NCBI GenBank assembly: GCA_037576215.1
Contig: JBANDB010000001.1
Coordinates: 4,898,001-4,962,000, forward strand
DNA: 64,000 bases
Direction of reading: 5' to 3'
From: Armillaria gallica
Taxonomy: Eukaryota; Basidiomycota; Agaricomycetes; Agaricales; Physalacriaceae
This document shows positions 8,369-20,022 of this stretch, piece after piece. The notes under the pieces are model-generated. The model searched no databases. It was not told the origin of the DNA and was given only the letters and a program-made list of their open reading frames with translations. Numbering within the stretch: position 1 is the stretch's first letter; each line of letters starts with the position of its first letter. A program made the position numbers and the translations under genes.

Positions 8369-10954
8369 ATGCGAGTAATGCATGGGGAGATGGAGTCGGC
8401 GCGCAGTCGTCCTTTTGAGGTGAGCTTTGTCTATTGGCGTGCCGGTGGGTTTTGTGCTGATGCTTTTTAGGGCACAGTTGTGTACCGGTTACATTCTTCT
8501 CGTCGTCTTTTGGGTTGACAGTGTATTAGTGTCTGTACACCTGTTAGATGCCAATGCCACTGTTATTCTGGGATCATGCGATTGTGATTTTACCAAAAGC
8601 AACGCGATTGAGAGCATGGTAGTTTAATAGTGACTTTGGGCGGCATTTCCCGATGCGTTCTCTCTCCTGCACCACGTTCTAACTCTGTCTACTATGTGAA
8701 GACCACTGTATTCCTATCGCCTCTCCCTTCGCTACTACCTCACATCGTCGTGAAAAGGACCAAATTCTCAGAGCGGGGGTGTTGGCGGTGCTGTGGTGCG
8801 AGCAAGTTGTTAGTTTACCATGATTCTTCTCATAGACCACCCAGCTAGGTTCACTTCCCCACTTGCATGCCGTCGGCGCTTTCGTCACATATCCACCATC
8901 ATCGACATCACACGTACGCGCCCGCCATACGAAGGTGGTACAAGACGACCATGGCGGATTCCAATCCTTGACGGACCTCGATGACAGGTGGGAACCGTTT
9001 ACTCTGGAGCGCGAGTAACAGGAGATTCGCTAGTCATCGTTACAGTGAGCCACGATCCAGACTCCGTGCCTTTTTTCCTCGCAATTGATGCTGCTCCAAT
9101 GCCTTCGTGCAAGCCCCAGGGACAACTAAACGAGGAGGCCCACGGTCTGCCCTCCAACGCCAGCGTGCTCGTGTTCGAGCCTTACACAGCTAGAACGAGG
9201 GCCTCACAGCGTTCATGCAGTCCCCGCCTATAAACGGTGCGTAGCCGTTTTTTGTCCCGGACGCTAATCTCATTATCAGAATTATTTCCTAGAAGGTATC
9301 AACGCTGACGCCTGCTTTCGAGCACTACTGAAAGCTAGACAGCCACTTCCCTAATCTGATCCAAGTTCGACGGTCGTTTGCTCTAGTCCTTTCGAGGATT
9401 CCTTCATTAAGCTACCTCGAAAGTGTTTGCTTGTCATTACCTCGACCAGGCAACCAGCCATGTCGATATTTCCACGCGCACCCTGAAATTCCCTGACCGG
9501 TCTCCTCCTTCACGAATTGACACCGAACGAGTACATGCAATGCCCTCTCTCCTCTACACCTTTCTCTCCCTCTCCTTCCCGAGCATTTTCATTCTTCTTT
9601 CCCTCCGATACCTGCGCATTGCTCACAGGTGAGGCGTTACAAGCGTGTCGATATCAGTGGCTTCCCTCGCCCCTCGCTGTGGTAGTAGCCTCACAAGGTT
9701 GCGTTCACGGGCTAGAAGCAACGTGCCCAGTCCCTTCAATGTTCAGTTCTGTGGCAGTCATTCATTATCTGTAGGGAAACAATGAGAGCTCTGCACTCGC
9801 GGATAAACGAATCCGGCGATGCTTATTGGACGTGAAGTTCGACTCTCCCGAAACGTCATCGTCGGATAGGCGCGATGCCAGGCACAGGGTAGATGATCCT
9901 CGTGTCGCCTGCTGCAGCGCGAAAAGAAGAGGATGTATGCGGCGGGAACCCTTTGGCTTCGAGAGTAGATATCGGTGTGCCAGCTATGTCCTTACAAGCA
10001 GAGTCTCCATAACTCAAAGCCGTCTCCTTCAATTTCTGGTACGGTTGTTACTGCATTTTGCTTTCCATTTCTACACTGTCATTTTTGCAAGCATGAGAGA
10101 ATTTCGATATCGGTAACAAGACTTGTCGACGTCTACATCAAAATTTCATGCGATGAAGTCCTCGGAGAGTTGGTCGCTACTAATGCAGCGGAGAGCGAAT
10201 TAAATGATTGGGAATTACCGACATTTTGCAAGCGTAGCACCGATACAGTTTCTGCAATTCCCAGAAAGTTGGATTGCGAGATAGATACCAGCAAATGATG
10301 CAAGACTGATGAATTGAAAAGATACAGATGGGTTACTATGTCAGCGAGGGATCTACGAAGTGCCTCAGCACCAGAGAAAGAAGGATACCAGACCACTAGT
10401 TAACAGCAGTGACACCGAGCTAGCCCTTTCGTAGGACAGTATGTGTCCATACTCACGGTGGATTACCGATGAATAGCGGAACTGGCCGGCACTTGTTTTT
10501 AAATGAGGAATCGAATAAGTAAGGTTCTGATTATTCATTTGTCTTATAACATGCTTGGGAGAAACCAGAAAAGTCACTGCCAGGCATGAAAATGACACGC
10601 GTGCGGTTTTGACTAATGAACGTCGGGATTTTGTCCCCTTTTACCTTTGAACGTCGAAAGAGATGCAAGTGCACCATCTACGGGACCGAAACGTCATCCT
10701 GTTAACGAATGCAATCGACAGGATCTGAAATGAACAGCTCATTTCCGAAAAGCAAGCCGCGCTCGCCCTTCTGTGCTCAGTCTTCACGGTGAATTGAGCA
10801 CCCTTTTCGGTAGCGGAACCCAGGAGACCGGCACATGACTCCGATGAAGGTAGCCTTGAGATCTCCAGTTTCAAAATAAGTCTATAGCTGAAGAGGAGAC
10901 GAATTTTACAACTGAGGTTCGGGTGAGCCCTGGAATAAATGGCATTGAAGAAGA
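8369..10954. other. Stretch without a supportable gene
   Basis: Several open frames of 60-107 codons exist on both strands but none has a recognised domain, consistent exon joins or a good start context. No terminal repeats or direct duplications were noticed. Confidence 0.4.
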
Positions 10955-12460
10955 CTACCTAACTAAAGACTCTTGACAAACGGCTCTTTGGCCTCGGAGT
11001 AGCCGATGACAAAGAATTGGCTCTTGAATGGACTTTTTGTCGCTAGGATAGGTGCGCCCGCCCATCTCTCCTCTATACCTGCCTTGAAGCTTGACACTCC
11101 ATGCCCAGACGGCAAAGAAGATGGGGTTGCAGACCAAGACGTTGGCTACTGCCCATAAGTCAGGATGCCGGGAAGGAGCGGGGAAAGGGAGTTCTGCGAG
11201 GTGCAGCAAAAACGCAGCGGTGTACACGTCCACAGAGAAGAATCTGACGACATCCATCACGCGCAAATGAAAACGGGTTGCATCCTACGAGACCGTTCCA
11301 GAGACGCACTGGAGTTCGACGCCGTCGCGTTTAAGAGGGGCCACATGCTGAATGCGGCGGTGTTGCTAAAGAGGGTGATCCACTCTGATGTTGTGGAAAG
11401 CATGAGAGCTGGAAGGAGGGGGGCGAGGATGGCCTTTTCGTGGACCTGAAAGCTGAATAAGAAGAAAGCGAGTGAGCTGGTGAGAAGGGCGTAGAGGAGA
11501 AGACGAGGTTTCCGTGCTTGGGCCACTAGGAGGACGGCAGGAAGGAATGCGAGGTCGGTTAGAATGGTTGATAAACGGGCATGGCTTGGGATGGAGAGTA
11601 GTAGGCGCCGTTTGATAAGAACATTGGTAAAACACCAAAAGTTTTGTCTTCGAACAAGCCATGTGCAAAAGGGAATATACGACGAATGGCCTGGGAAATG
11701 GTGGAAAGAAACGGAGCAAAGACGAGGAGAAAGGTGGTTGTTATGACGGCGGCGAGTTTGAGGAAAAGGAGAGGCGTCTGAAGGCACGTGGCGAGGAGTG
11801 AAATGCCAATGGCAGGAGTATAGTACTGCGTCATCTGTTTGAATGAAACGACGACGAAAACAGAACAGCGCCGACAAGGTACCGTTTGTTCACGAAGGCA
11901 CAGGCTGGAGAGTAAGGCCAAGCATTGTAGAGTTGTGTTGGAAGTGCCCAAAGTCGACGAGACATAGATTTGGCAAGCGTAGCGATGATAGACACCGACT
12001 GCAACGAGTTAGACATGGACATATGGAATAAAAGAAAACGCACCCTTGCTCTCGACATCGCGCCCACCAAACTACGGCCGGCACCCGTATCGCCGCGTCA
12101 AGCACAACTACCGTCCATCGCATGAACAATTTCAGGCCCTCGCCCTCCATTCTCCGACTCGAATCCAGCGCAAGTCGTCTGCTGTCGAGCTTGTTCCCGA
12201 CAAAATCACAAAACCAGCGCAGTCAACGTGAGCTGTCACTCTAGCTCGTACTAGTACCATTCCCTCGGCGCCAGATGCGGCGTAATCTCCATCTGTTGCC
12301 TCTGCTCTTCAAAGTGCCCATACATCGCTGGTGCACCCTGCCCCGAGTACGATCCCAAGCCCACAAAAAATTTGATCAGCATCGTCGCGGCGATTGTCAG
12401 ACGGTATTTCAGTAATCGTCGTGCAGCAGTAGACGGGGCATGCGGGGCAGAAGGAGATGC
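10955..12460 (-). pseudogene. ALG6: ALG6-type glucosyltransferase pseudogene
   Basis: Fragments of dolichyl-P-Glc:Man9GlcNAc2-PP-dolichol alpha-1,3-glucosyltransferase (ER membrane, N-glycan precursor assembly) lie in the correct order on the minus strand but in different frames. From the N-terminal end they include VGLGSYSGQG...MYGHFEEQR, LKLFMRWTVVVLD, DFGHFQHNSTMLGL, SFKQMTQYYTPA, FPFAHGLFEDK, NFWCFTNVLIK, FSFQVHEKAILAPLLP and HPDLWAVANVLV. The conserved WYDLxYWGLDYPPLTA core is reduced to a stub with TAG and TGA where tryptophans belong. A short deletion after LFEDK shifts the frame, and there is another shift before SFKQM. Introns cannot explain these breaks. A functional copy must lie elsewhere if the fungus makes normal N-glycans. 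Confidence 0.85.
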
Positions 12461-13552
12461 TATGAACCGCGGGCGATGTTGGGGATGGGTCTAAGTCGTA
12501 CAGCCATAGCGGGAGGTGCCATCAGGGTCAGAGTGCATGCAGTTCTGGTCCTCGCAGGGATGCATATCGAGGTCGGGAGAAGAAGGAGTGGTCGTCGTCT
12601 TCGCACAACATCGACGTCCGCCGTAAGTTGCATGCGTTTACGCAATTAGCTCCTAACCCTGCGCCCACCATATCGCCTCGACGGCCCTCAATCTTTGCTG
12701 CAACACCCGATGTGAGAACACTTTGCGGTGGCTTTGTCTATATTATACTGGTCCAACTCTGAGGCGATACTTTTTTGAGTGATGTTCACGCTTTAACCCA
12801 GAGTGCGTCAGGACTGGCCAAATGGAATACCACCGTGACTTGATCCCGCGCTTGTCTATGTAAGAGGGGCGTCTCTAAAGCCTATCCTAGCAGAAGAAGC
12901 TGCTCTACCTCATTGTATCCCCTCCTTCTATCTTTCCACATGGTCTGCTCAACGGTCTTTGCTGCAATATCTGCCACGAAAGAACGACGACTTACAAGCA
13001 CCTGTGTTCTATCTATCATGTTATGCTAGTTCGACTCCATTCGCGACTTGCTCCCCTATTCCTATTTCGTGAGTTTAACGCCGGGACGCACCCTTTTCAA
13101 ACCCCATTCCCACACTCAAGCGCTCAACATCTGCTTGAATGTTGAACAAAAATAGAGAGCGATCATCTCGCAGGTAGACAATACATTCCGAAGGACGTTC
13201 ACAATGAACGCATGCATCATCTCATGATAAGAACCGTGACGGCGAGATCCTGTCCCCGTAAGAGGGATGTCCCCGAAGTCCGTCGTAACAGTTTTCCAGC
13301 TCCAGTAACCCCACCCGCTGTATTCAACTGCCTGTATTCCTGCTAAAATTCACAAGCGAATGCACCCTGTCCGATTCGTTTTACCACTTTTGCGTCAATC
13401 TGAGTACAGGTGCTCGAACGGAACGAGATATTTATACTTCAGCATGCACCCTGTCACCGCACATAGCTTTATCCCGGTATTGCTTACGACTGTGGGTTAT
13501 GTGACACGTCCACGAGGCACAGCGCCTACTCACAGCTTGAACTCGTACCACC
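12461..13552. other. Stretch without a supportable gene
   Basis: No convincing coding region. It is the last CpG-normal segment before the CpG-poor block that starts with the DUF6535 gene. A TTTATAC at about 13428-13434 could belong to that gene's promoter. Confidence 0.4.
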
Positions 13553-16500
13553 ATGACACCAACACCATCTACTCATACTGTCCCAAGTATTCACTGCGAC
13601 GACAATCCCCCTCGAGCCGTGTCTCGTGGCACTGAGAATGACGATGGTCCAGATACACCTCTAGTCTCTGAGGACCAAGGACCTATCATTGCTGCACAGG
13701 TTAAGAAGAACAATAATCATCTGAAGAAATCTGAAGACCCTGGGAGCAGTGGGGGTTATTCCAAAGGGGACCCTGTTCATGCCGCAAAGGTCAATAGGTA
13801 TGAGAGTCATTCAGGCACATCCAATGACTCTGAGAATGATGATCATTCTAGATCCTCCTCTGGTGCCTCCAAAGGCCAAGGTCACCATCTTTCTGCTACA
13901 CAGGCTGCCAATGACAATGATAGTCACTCAAGTACATCTGATGACTCTGGAGGTGACAATCATTCTGGGGCCTCTTATGCATCCAATGGCCAATTTGGGC
14001 ACCCTGTTCATGGCACAAAAGCTGCCAATAATGATGACAGTCACTTGAGTATCTCTGATGACTCTGAGGATGACCATCATTCTGGGATGTCTCAGGTCTC
14101 TGGAGGTCAAAGCCAGCAGTCAGGTCAGGAGAATCAGCGATATTCTTCAAGGCGGAGCCGACGAAAGGTGAAACGCAAGGTGATGGGCATGCGCCATAGC
14201 AACTATGTTAGAGGTATGTTTTATTCACTTCTTGGTGCACACTAAACCTCATTTCACATTCAGCAAATGATCCACTTAACTATGAGCAAAGGTTTCCAGA
14301 AGATAAGCGCTATGAGGAGCTGGGACCAATGGCTAGGGTATGGAAAACATATATTGAAGAGTGCACACCTCTTGATCTGGAGATGGTTGAAGGATGGCGA
14401 GATGCCCTAGATGTCCTACTTGTTTTTGTCAGTGCTCTGATTTAAATATTCATTTCTTCTTTGCTAACATTAGGGAAACAGGCTGGTCTTTTCTCTGCTG
14501 TGGTTACTACATTTGTTGTTCAGACATCTCAAAGTCTGCAGGTTGATTATGGTCAGGTCACAGCAACACTGCTGATTGAGCTTATCAATGTTCAACGCTC
14601 AGCAGCAAATGGGTCATCTATAAATGATATTCCTCACTCAGACCTGACCTTCCATTCTTCAACATCTGACTCATGGGTCAATGGCTTATGGTTTACCAGT
14701 TTATCACTCAGTCTTGCCACAGCACTCTTTGCTGTTTTGACCAAACAGTGGATACATGAGTACATGACAGTTCCATCAAGAATACCACGTGATAGAGCTC
14801 GACTGCATCAGTTTCGATATAATGGACTGGAACAGTGGGGTGTGGATCTTATTATTGGATTACTACCTGTTCTCATGAGTGTATCTCTTGCTGTGTTTCT
14901 GGTGGGACTGGTTCTCTTTATCATTCCCCTTCAAGTATCCATTGCATCTGTTGTTGGAGTCATTGCCTTCATTTCATTTACTATATACTTGATTACAAAT
15001 TTCCTTCCAATCTTATATCCCTCATGTCCCTATAAGACACCACTGTCACGCTATATCTTTCCTCTTTATCATTATATTATGAACAATGCTGCTTTGTTGA
15101 AGCAGGTTATTTCTAGTACAATCTTCAAATCTCGCTTTTTCTCAACTCCAATAGAATCAAGGATAAAATCAAATTCTATAACATCAGCTCTACCAGTCTC
15201 ATATACACTTAAAGGTGCTGAAATTGCAGCTGTCAGCAGTGACAAGTATGCTGATGAAATAGATGTGCTTGCTCTGTCCTGGCTATATTCCAACTCATCC
15301 AATCCTAGTGTTCAGACTATTGTTATACAGTCAACAAGTGCTCTGCCACTCAAATCTATGAAATTATTAAAACATAAGATAGTTGACATTCCAAATATGT
15401 TTCAAACTCTTGGTTTTGGTATATTTCAGCCAAAGAATAGTCATCTGTTTCCAGAAGATCTAGTTGATCGTACTATTCGAACATGCCTTCGCTTTGATAA
15501 AATTAAAACTTTCAACATTAGTATTAGACATTTGAAGGACTGCTTGCTTCCAGATCAATATGCATCACTTCTGTGTTTTATCTCAGATAGGGATAATAAT
15601 GAAATCCGAGAATTGATTTCAAATACTTTATCTACATATTTTTTGAAACAGATTGAATTGCAACCTATTGTATGGGTCTCCCTGCTCTGTAGGCTCTTAC
15701 CATTTGGTCCAGATGATTATGATATGATTAAATGTTTCTTCCAACACATTTCATCAACTTATTGGCGACCTGACTTTCCTGACCCTCCCACAGTTTTTAA
15801 GGGTCGATATGGTTCAAATCAAATTGAAATATCAGATTATATACATGATAAGAATTTGAAAAAAGTCACTCTTGGCAGCACTATTTGTTATTATCTGTAT
15901 CCATGGGTAGTACGTCAGCTCCAAAGCCAATTAAGCATTATGAATAGTGTTTTCAATCCAGATGAATATTCTTCTCCTCAGAATTCTAAACTCTATCTTC
16001 TCTTGACTATGGCTGGCTCACTTTCTATTCAAAATACAAAAGCTGAAAATCCTGATGAGAGCTTATTCTGCCAAGTTATTTCAAATATTGAATGGTTTTT
16101 TGGGATCAACTATAAGTCAAAAGAATATCCTCAATTAAAAGTGGATTTCACCAATCATCAGCTTGCTACTTTGAAGTTGTTATACACATTGTTATCATCA
16201 GATCAATTTTATACAGAGGAGGTGTCAGTTATACATAGACGTGCTGCTCTTAGCCTTTTTTTGAGCATGATAGAATCCACATCCTGTTTGCCTTCATTTA
16301 TGAGAGAAGACTGGTGTACTCCAGAACTAGCTACAGCATTTGTCAAGATTTTCTTTGAAAATAATGAATGGACTGAATACAAACAAACAGATTATTCTTG
16401 GGATTATTTATATAAACATGTTGATCAACTTTTTCAGTTTCCTATTATTATGAATGAGGCTTTCAAATATGTTACAACTAAACATTCCTTTAACCTATTA

Positions 16501-17046
16501 GTCAAAATACTTCATCAAGATAATTATAATGACAGTCTTAATTATAGTTGTTTAGGACAAATTATACCAACCTTGATCACCAATCTCTCATCTTCAGAGC
16601 TAAAACCCCAAATATTTAGAGATTTTCTAGAATACCTCTATGAGCCTGATATTCTATTTACTATGTGTGTTATACTCATAGAGCTTTCTTTGAGTGACAG
16701 TGGATTCTGTGATATCACTCTTCGTGATCTTGCAAAGCTTTGTCCTGATGATCGTGCCTGGCCTATTTGCTTAGAAGGGCTTGAAGAACATGTATTTGAA
16801 GTTGATTCATCAGATCAAGATAAAATACAGATGCTTCTTGAAGATTTTAAAATCTTTCTTAAAAGAGATTGTGTTGGTTCATGGTTTAGAAGAACACCCT
16901 TATGGGCTGTTGAGTTGAATGACTATTCTTCTGTCAAATCTCCAAGGAATCTGTGGTATAATGTATGGCATAAGTTTCAACAATACATTACTAAAGATAC
17001 TTTAACTCTTGAAAACATAGCATTATCAGATGCTGGTGCTGTATAA
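13553..17046 (+). CDS. DUF6535 membrane protein, 1129 aa
   Basis: Exons 13553-14213, 14264-14427 and 14482-17046 join in frame across introns of 50 and 54 nt (GTATGT...CAG and GTCAGT...ACAG). Residues 1-220 are hydrophilic, rich in Ser/His/Asp, with about three imperfect repeats. The DUF6535 domain follows, from ANDPLNYEQRFPEDKRYEEL and ARVWKTYIEE through EMVEGWRDALDVLLVFAG and SAVVTTFVVQTS, with a further segment WFTSLSLSLATALFAVL and two C-terminal transmembrane helices. The remaining 600 or so residues are soluble-looking and leucine-rich, perhaps helical repeats. DUF6535 is a large Agaricomycete-expanded family of unknown role. The gene is complete, yet AT-rich and almost free of CpG, unlike the genes to its left. 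Confidence 0.88.
13780..14125 (+). repeat. Imperfect coding repeats, about 115 nt each
   Basis: Three diverged units inside exon 1 of the DUF6535 gene share SHSxTSxDSxxDxHS and a G-rich spacer (starting near residues YESHSGTSNDS, NDSHSSTSDDS and DDSHLSISDDS). Confidence 0.6.
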
Positions 17047-17956
17047 AGATTCAGTTTAAAAGATATTTATTTAACTTGTAACAGATATAATTGTATATTA
17101 TTTAGATATAGAATGATTATTTGCTGATTTACAACCAAATGAGTAAGCAATATATATAGTAACATTGCTGAGAAAATTCATTAGAGTATTGTATAAATAT
17201 TATATATCTGAAAGATTATATGATAAAGTTCAAGATCTGTTCAACTGCTACTGTAATTTTTAATATAATAGTAGTCAAATTTATATGAAAATATATAGAT
17301 TATAGGAATGTATTACTGAAATCATCATTTGCTCAATTCATACTCATTCTCCGTTCTTCAAGCTATAGTACACATATACCAAGCTTGTTCTGATATAAAT
17401 ATAATATATATATACTCTTGAAAGTATGTTTTAGTTAAGAATATCACACTCAGAATGAAACAGAAAGTAATGAGATCAATGTGTGTCAATTAAAATAGTA
17501 GTTAAAAATACTAGCAAAAGAAGGGGAAAAAGGAGAATGGAAGATGGAAGTATGGTAGCAAAAGGTGGGGTTCCAAATGTTGGGATAACTATATATATAT
17601 ATGTCTGTGTAATCTAAGTAGATAAGATTGATCAGTATTAGTTAGTTATAATCAGTATACAGTAAGCACTACACTTGCACTTTTTCTGCTTCTAAAAAAA
17701 AATCAGGGAGCAGTATAAAAAGAAAGTTCAGAAGAAAAAAGGAATATAGTCAACATCAACAAAGAGATATTATAAACCTGGTGGGAAAATAGCCATGCCT
17801 TAATCCTCAGCCAGATCATCCAAATGCAACTCCCATTAGTCAAGCGCAATGTTGTCTTTCAGTTCAAGTTCAGATAATCAAATGTTGTGGCTGCTGCCAT
17901 AACCTTTCTAATAAATAAGGTGCTATTTGCCACAGCCACAACACTGTTCTGCCTAC
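17047..17956. other. AT-rich stretch, no gene seen
   Basis: Very AT-rich, with short TA microsatellites near 17400-17415 and 17590-17602. It probably holds the 3' UTR of the DUF6535 gene. No open frame worth naming. Confidence 0.5.
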
Positions 17957-19649
17957 TGATGAGGCTGGTGATAGGCATCTGTGAAACTAAGCATGGCCTA
18001 ATGTAAACACACACTAAATCTACATTCAATCCCACTAAACACACACATACAATCTCCTTAAGTGCAGAGGGGAGTAAGGAATTTAATTTCACTTGTGTGC
18101 TGACAGGATCTCAATATGTCTCAGTGAGTTTGCTAGAACAATGCATGTAGCAACATATAATTATCAAGCTGATCTCAAATTCTCTGTTTCCTTGAAGCTT
18201 TTTGCAAGAGAGCATGGCAAATCATGCAATCCTCAAGGCAAAGAATATTTCAATAGACAAAACACATAGATACACAGATCTACAGAATGTCCAAGTTTGA
18301 TTAGTGAGCTCACTAAGTATGACTCACTGCTAGATTCAATCTGCATATGACACCACCTTTCTCTTAGTTGCTAAACCTGACTCCCAAACTTGTCACAATA
18401 GAGGCCCTCAACACTCTCAATCAAATTTCACAATTACTTTCAAAAACTGTCTCTGCAAGTCCTCACACACAGTGCACTTGCTCTAACAATGGTGTTGTGA
18501 GGTCCAACTGTGCACACCTGTCACACTTTGTGCAACTGCTAGAACAGCCTAAGCTGGCTGATTCCCTTGCAAACTACTTCTAAACCTACACAGAGGCTAG
18601 CATAATACAATTTCTCTCTTACACTAAACCGGAAAAGAAACAGAGCTTTCTCACAAATGTAACCAAGTAAACTCCTTGAGACTGGTGCAGCATCACTGCC
18701 TCTGAATCTCTCTCTTATCTTAAGTAAACTGAAGTTTTTATGCTAAACTTAGGTTATAGCCAAGACTTCAAGTTACTAACTCCTATGTGGCACAACAAGT
18801 CCAGATTCAAACTAAAACTTTATTACAGTATGTGGGGAGTAGGTAGCTTGCTTTAATATATAAAATTCTACTCTACTTATACTATGGGAGATTGATTGTT
18901 ACAAATGGTTTCTCAGTCATTTAATTTGGTGTTGGCTGATAATCCTTTGTCCAAACTGGCACAATGCTCTTGGCAAAGCACTGCTTGCTTCTTTTTTTAG
19001 TAGTCCCAAAGAGCTAAGTGATGTCTATGTCACTCACCCTAGCAGCAGAGTAGGCCATGGGCTTGCACTCAATGCTGCTTAATCCTCAATCACTGATCAT
19101 ACTTCATATTTGGCTTTTGGATATGCTCTGAAGGTGACAGTGTCATATTCTAGACTTAGTAACCAAGAAAAGCTTTGAATTTTGAGCCCACTCACTATTT
19201 CCATTAGCTGAAGCCTGTTTCTAGGCCATGTCTGGGGTTTTCTTGATTACCCTATGCATCTTGATTATCCTGTGCATGATATTGTTTCTCTAGATCTCCA
19301 GGGACCATGTATCATAGATTACAGATGTGCAGTTATCTAAATTAGTCTTGGCCTGCATACAAGTGCATCCTACTAAGGTTGAATTCTCTACTGCAAATGG
19401 GTGGTTTAGCAAGCAAGCTCACCCTTCAGTCTTGTTGCTGTGCATGCCTGTAAGGTACAGTGCAATGACAAAGTCCTTATGTTTTAATGCTGCTGCTTCT
19501 TTTTCTATTATAAAGCTTTCTATCTTTGTGATCTTGCTTCTTCACATGCCGCTTGCACTGTCAGCTCACTTGCTATGCTTCTGCATTGCTAACATGTAAG
19601 GTATGGAATTTTGCAAAATTACACTCTTAGATATGCTGCAGGTGTGACA
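17957..19649 (-). repeat. Family-Y LTR-like repeat, copy Y1
   Basis: This 1.69-kb CpG-poor repeat is an inverted, diverged copy of 20347-22062 and is also matched by 63353-63951. On the minus strand it starts TGTCACACCTGCAGC and ends near CATCA, i.e. TG...CA like an LTR. No convincing target duplication flanks this copy (CTAC on one side, TATC on the other). No coding capacity. Confidence 0.7.
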
Positions 19650-20022
19650 TATCCCTCTTACTAAAGTGCTAACTATCCTCGGTCACTTCATAGGAGTGCA
19701 ATGCTTCTTTTTTTATCAATTTCCCAGAAGTTCTGTGATGATGGGTTTCTGATACATCAATGTTATCAGAAGTTCTCATGCATGCTTCTTTTCTCATAGC
19801 ATGGTTCTTTCTGAAAGTCTTGTGACATTTATATGTTAGTGACTTAGAGACTTTTTTGCCATCTTTCTTTCTTTCTGCTCACATTCTGGTGAGCTTTTTG
19901 TCACCCTTCATCCTTGTCCCCTACTTTTTCATCTCTCTTGCTCCAATGTGTGTTTCATGCATATTCTTGTCTTAAATCACTGTACTACTGTCTCTGCACT
20001 TTCTCTTCAATGTCGTCTCTGC

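Noticed and set aside
9400..10400. Possible genes in overlapping frames of 69-107 codons
   Set aside because: Frames on both strands conflict and no exon chain or domain could be built.
13780..14125. CRISPR-like or satellite array
   Set aside because: The repeats are imperfect, in frame and coding (Ser/His-rich protein repeats); the organism is eukaryotic.
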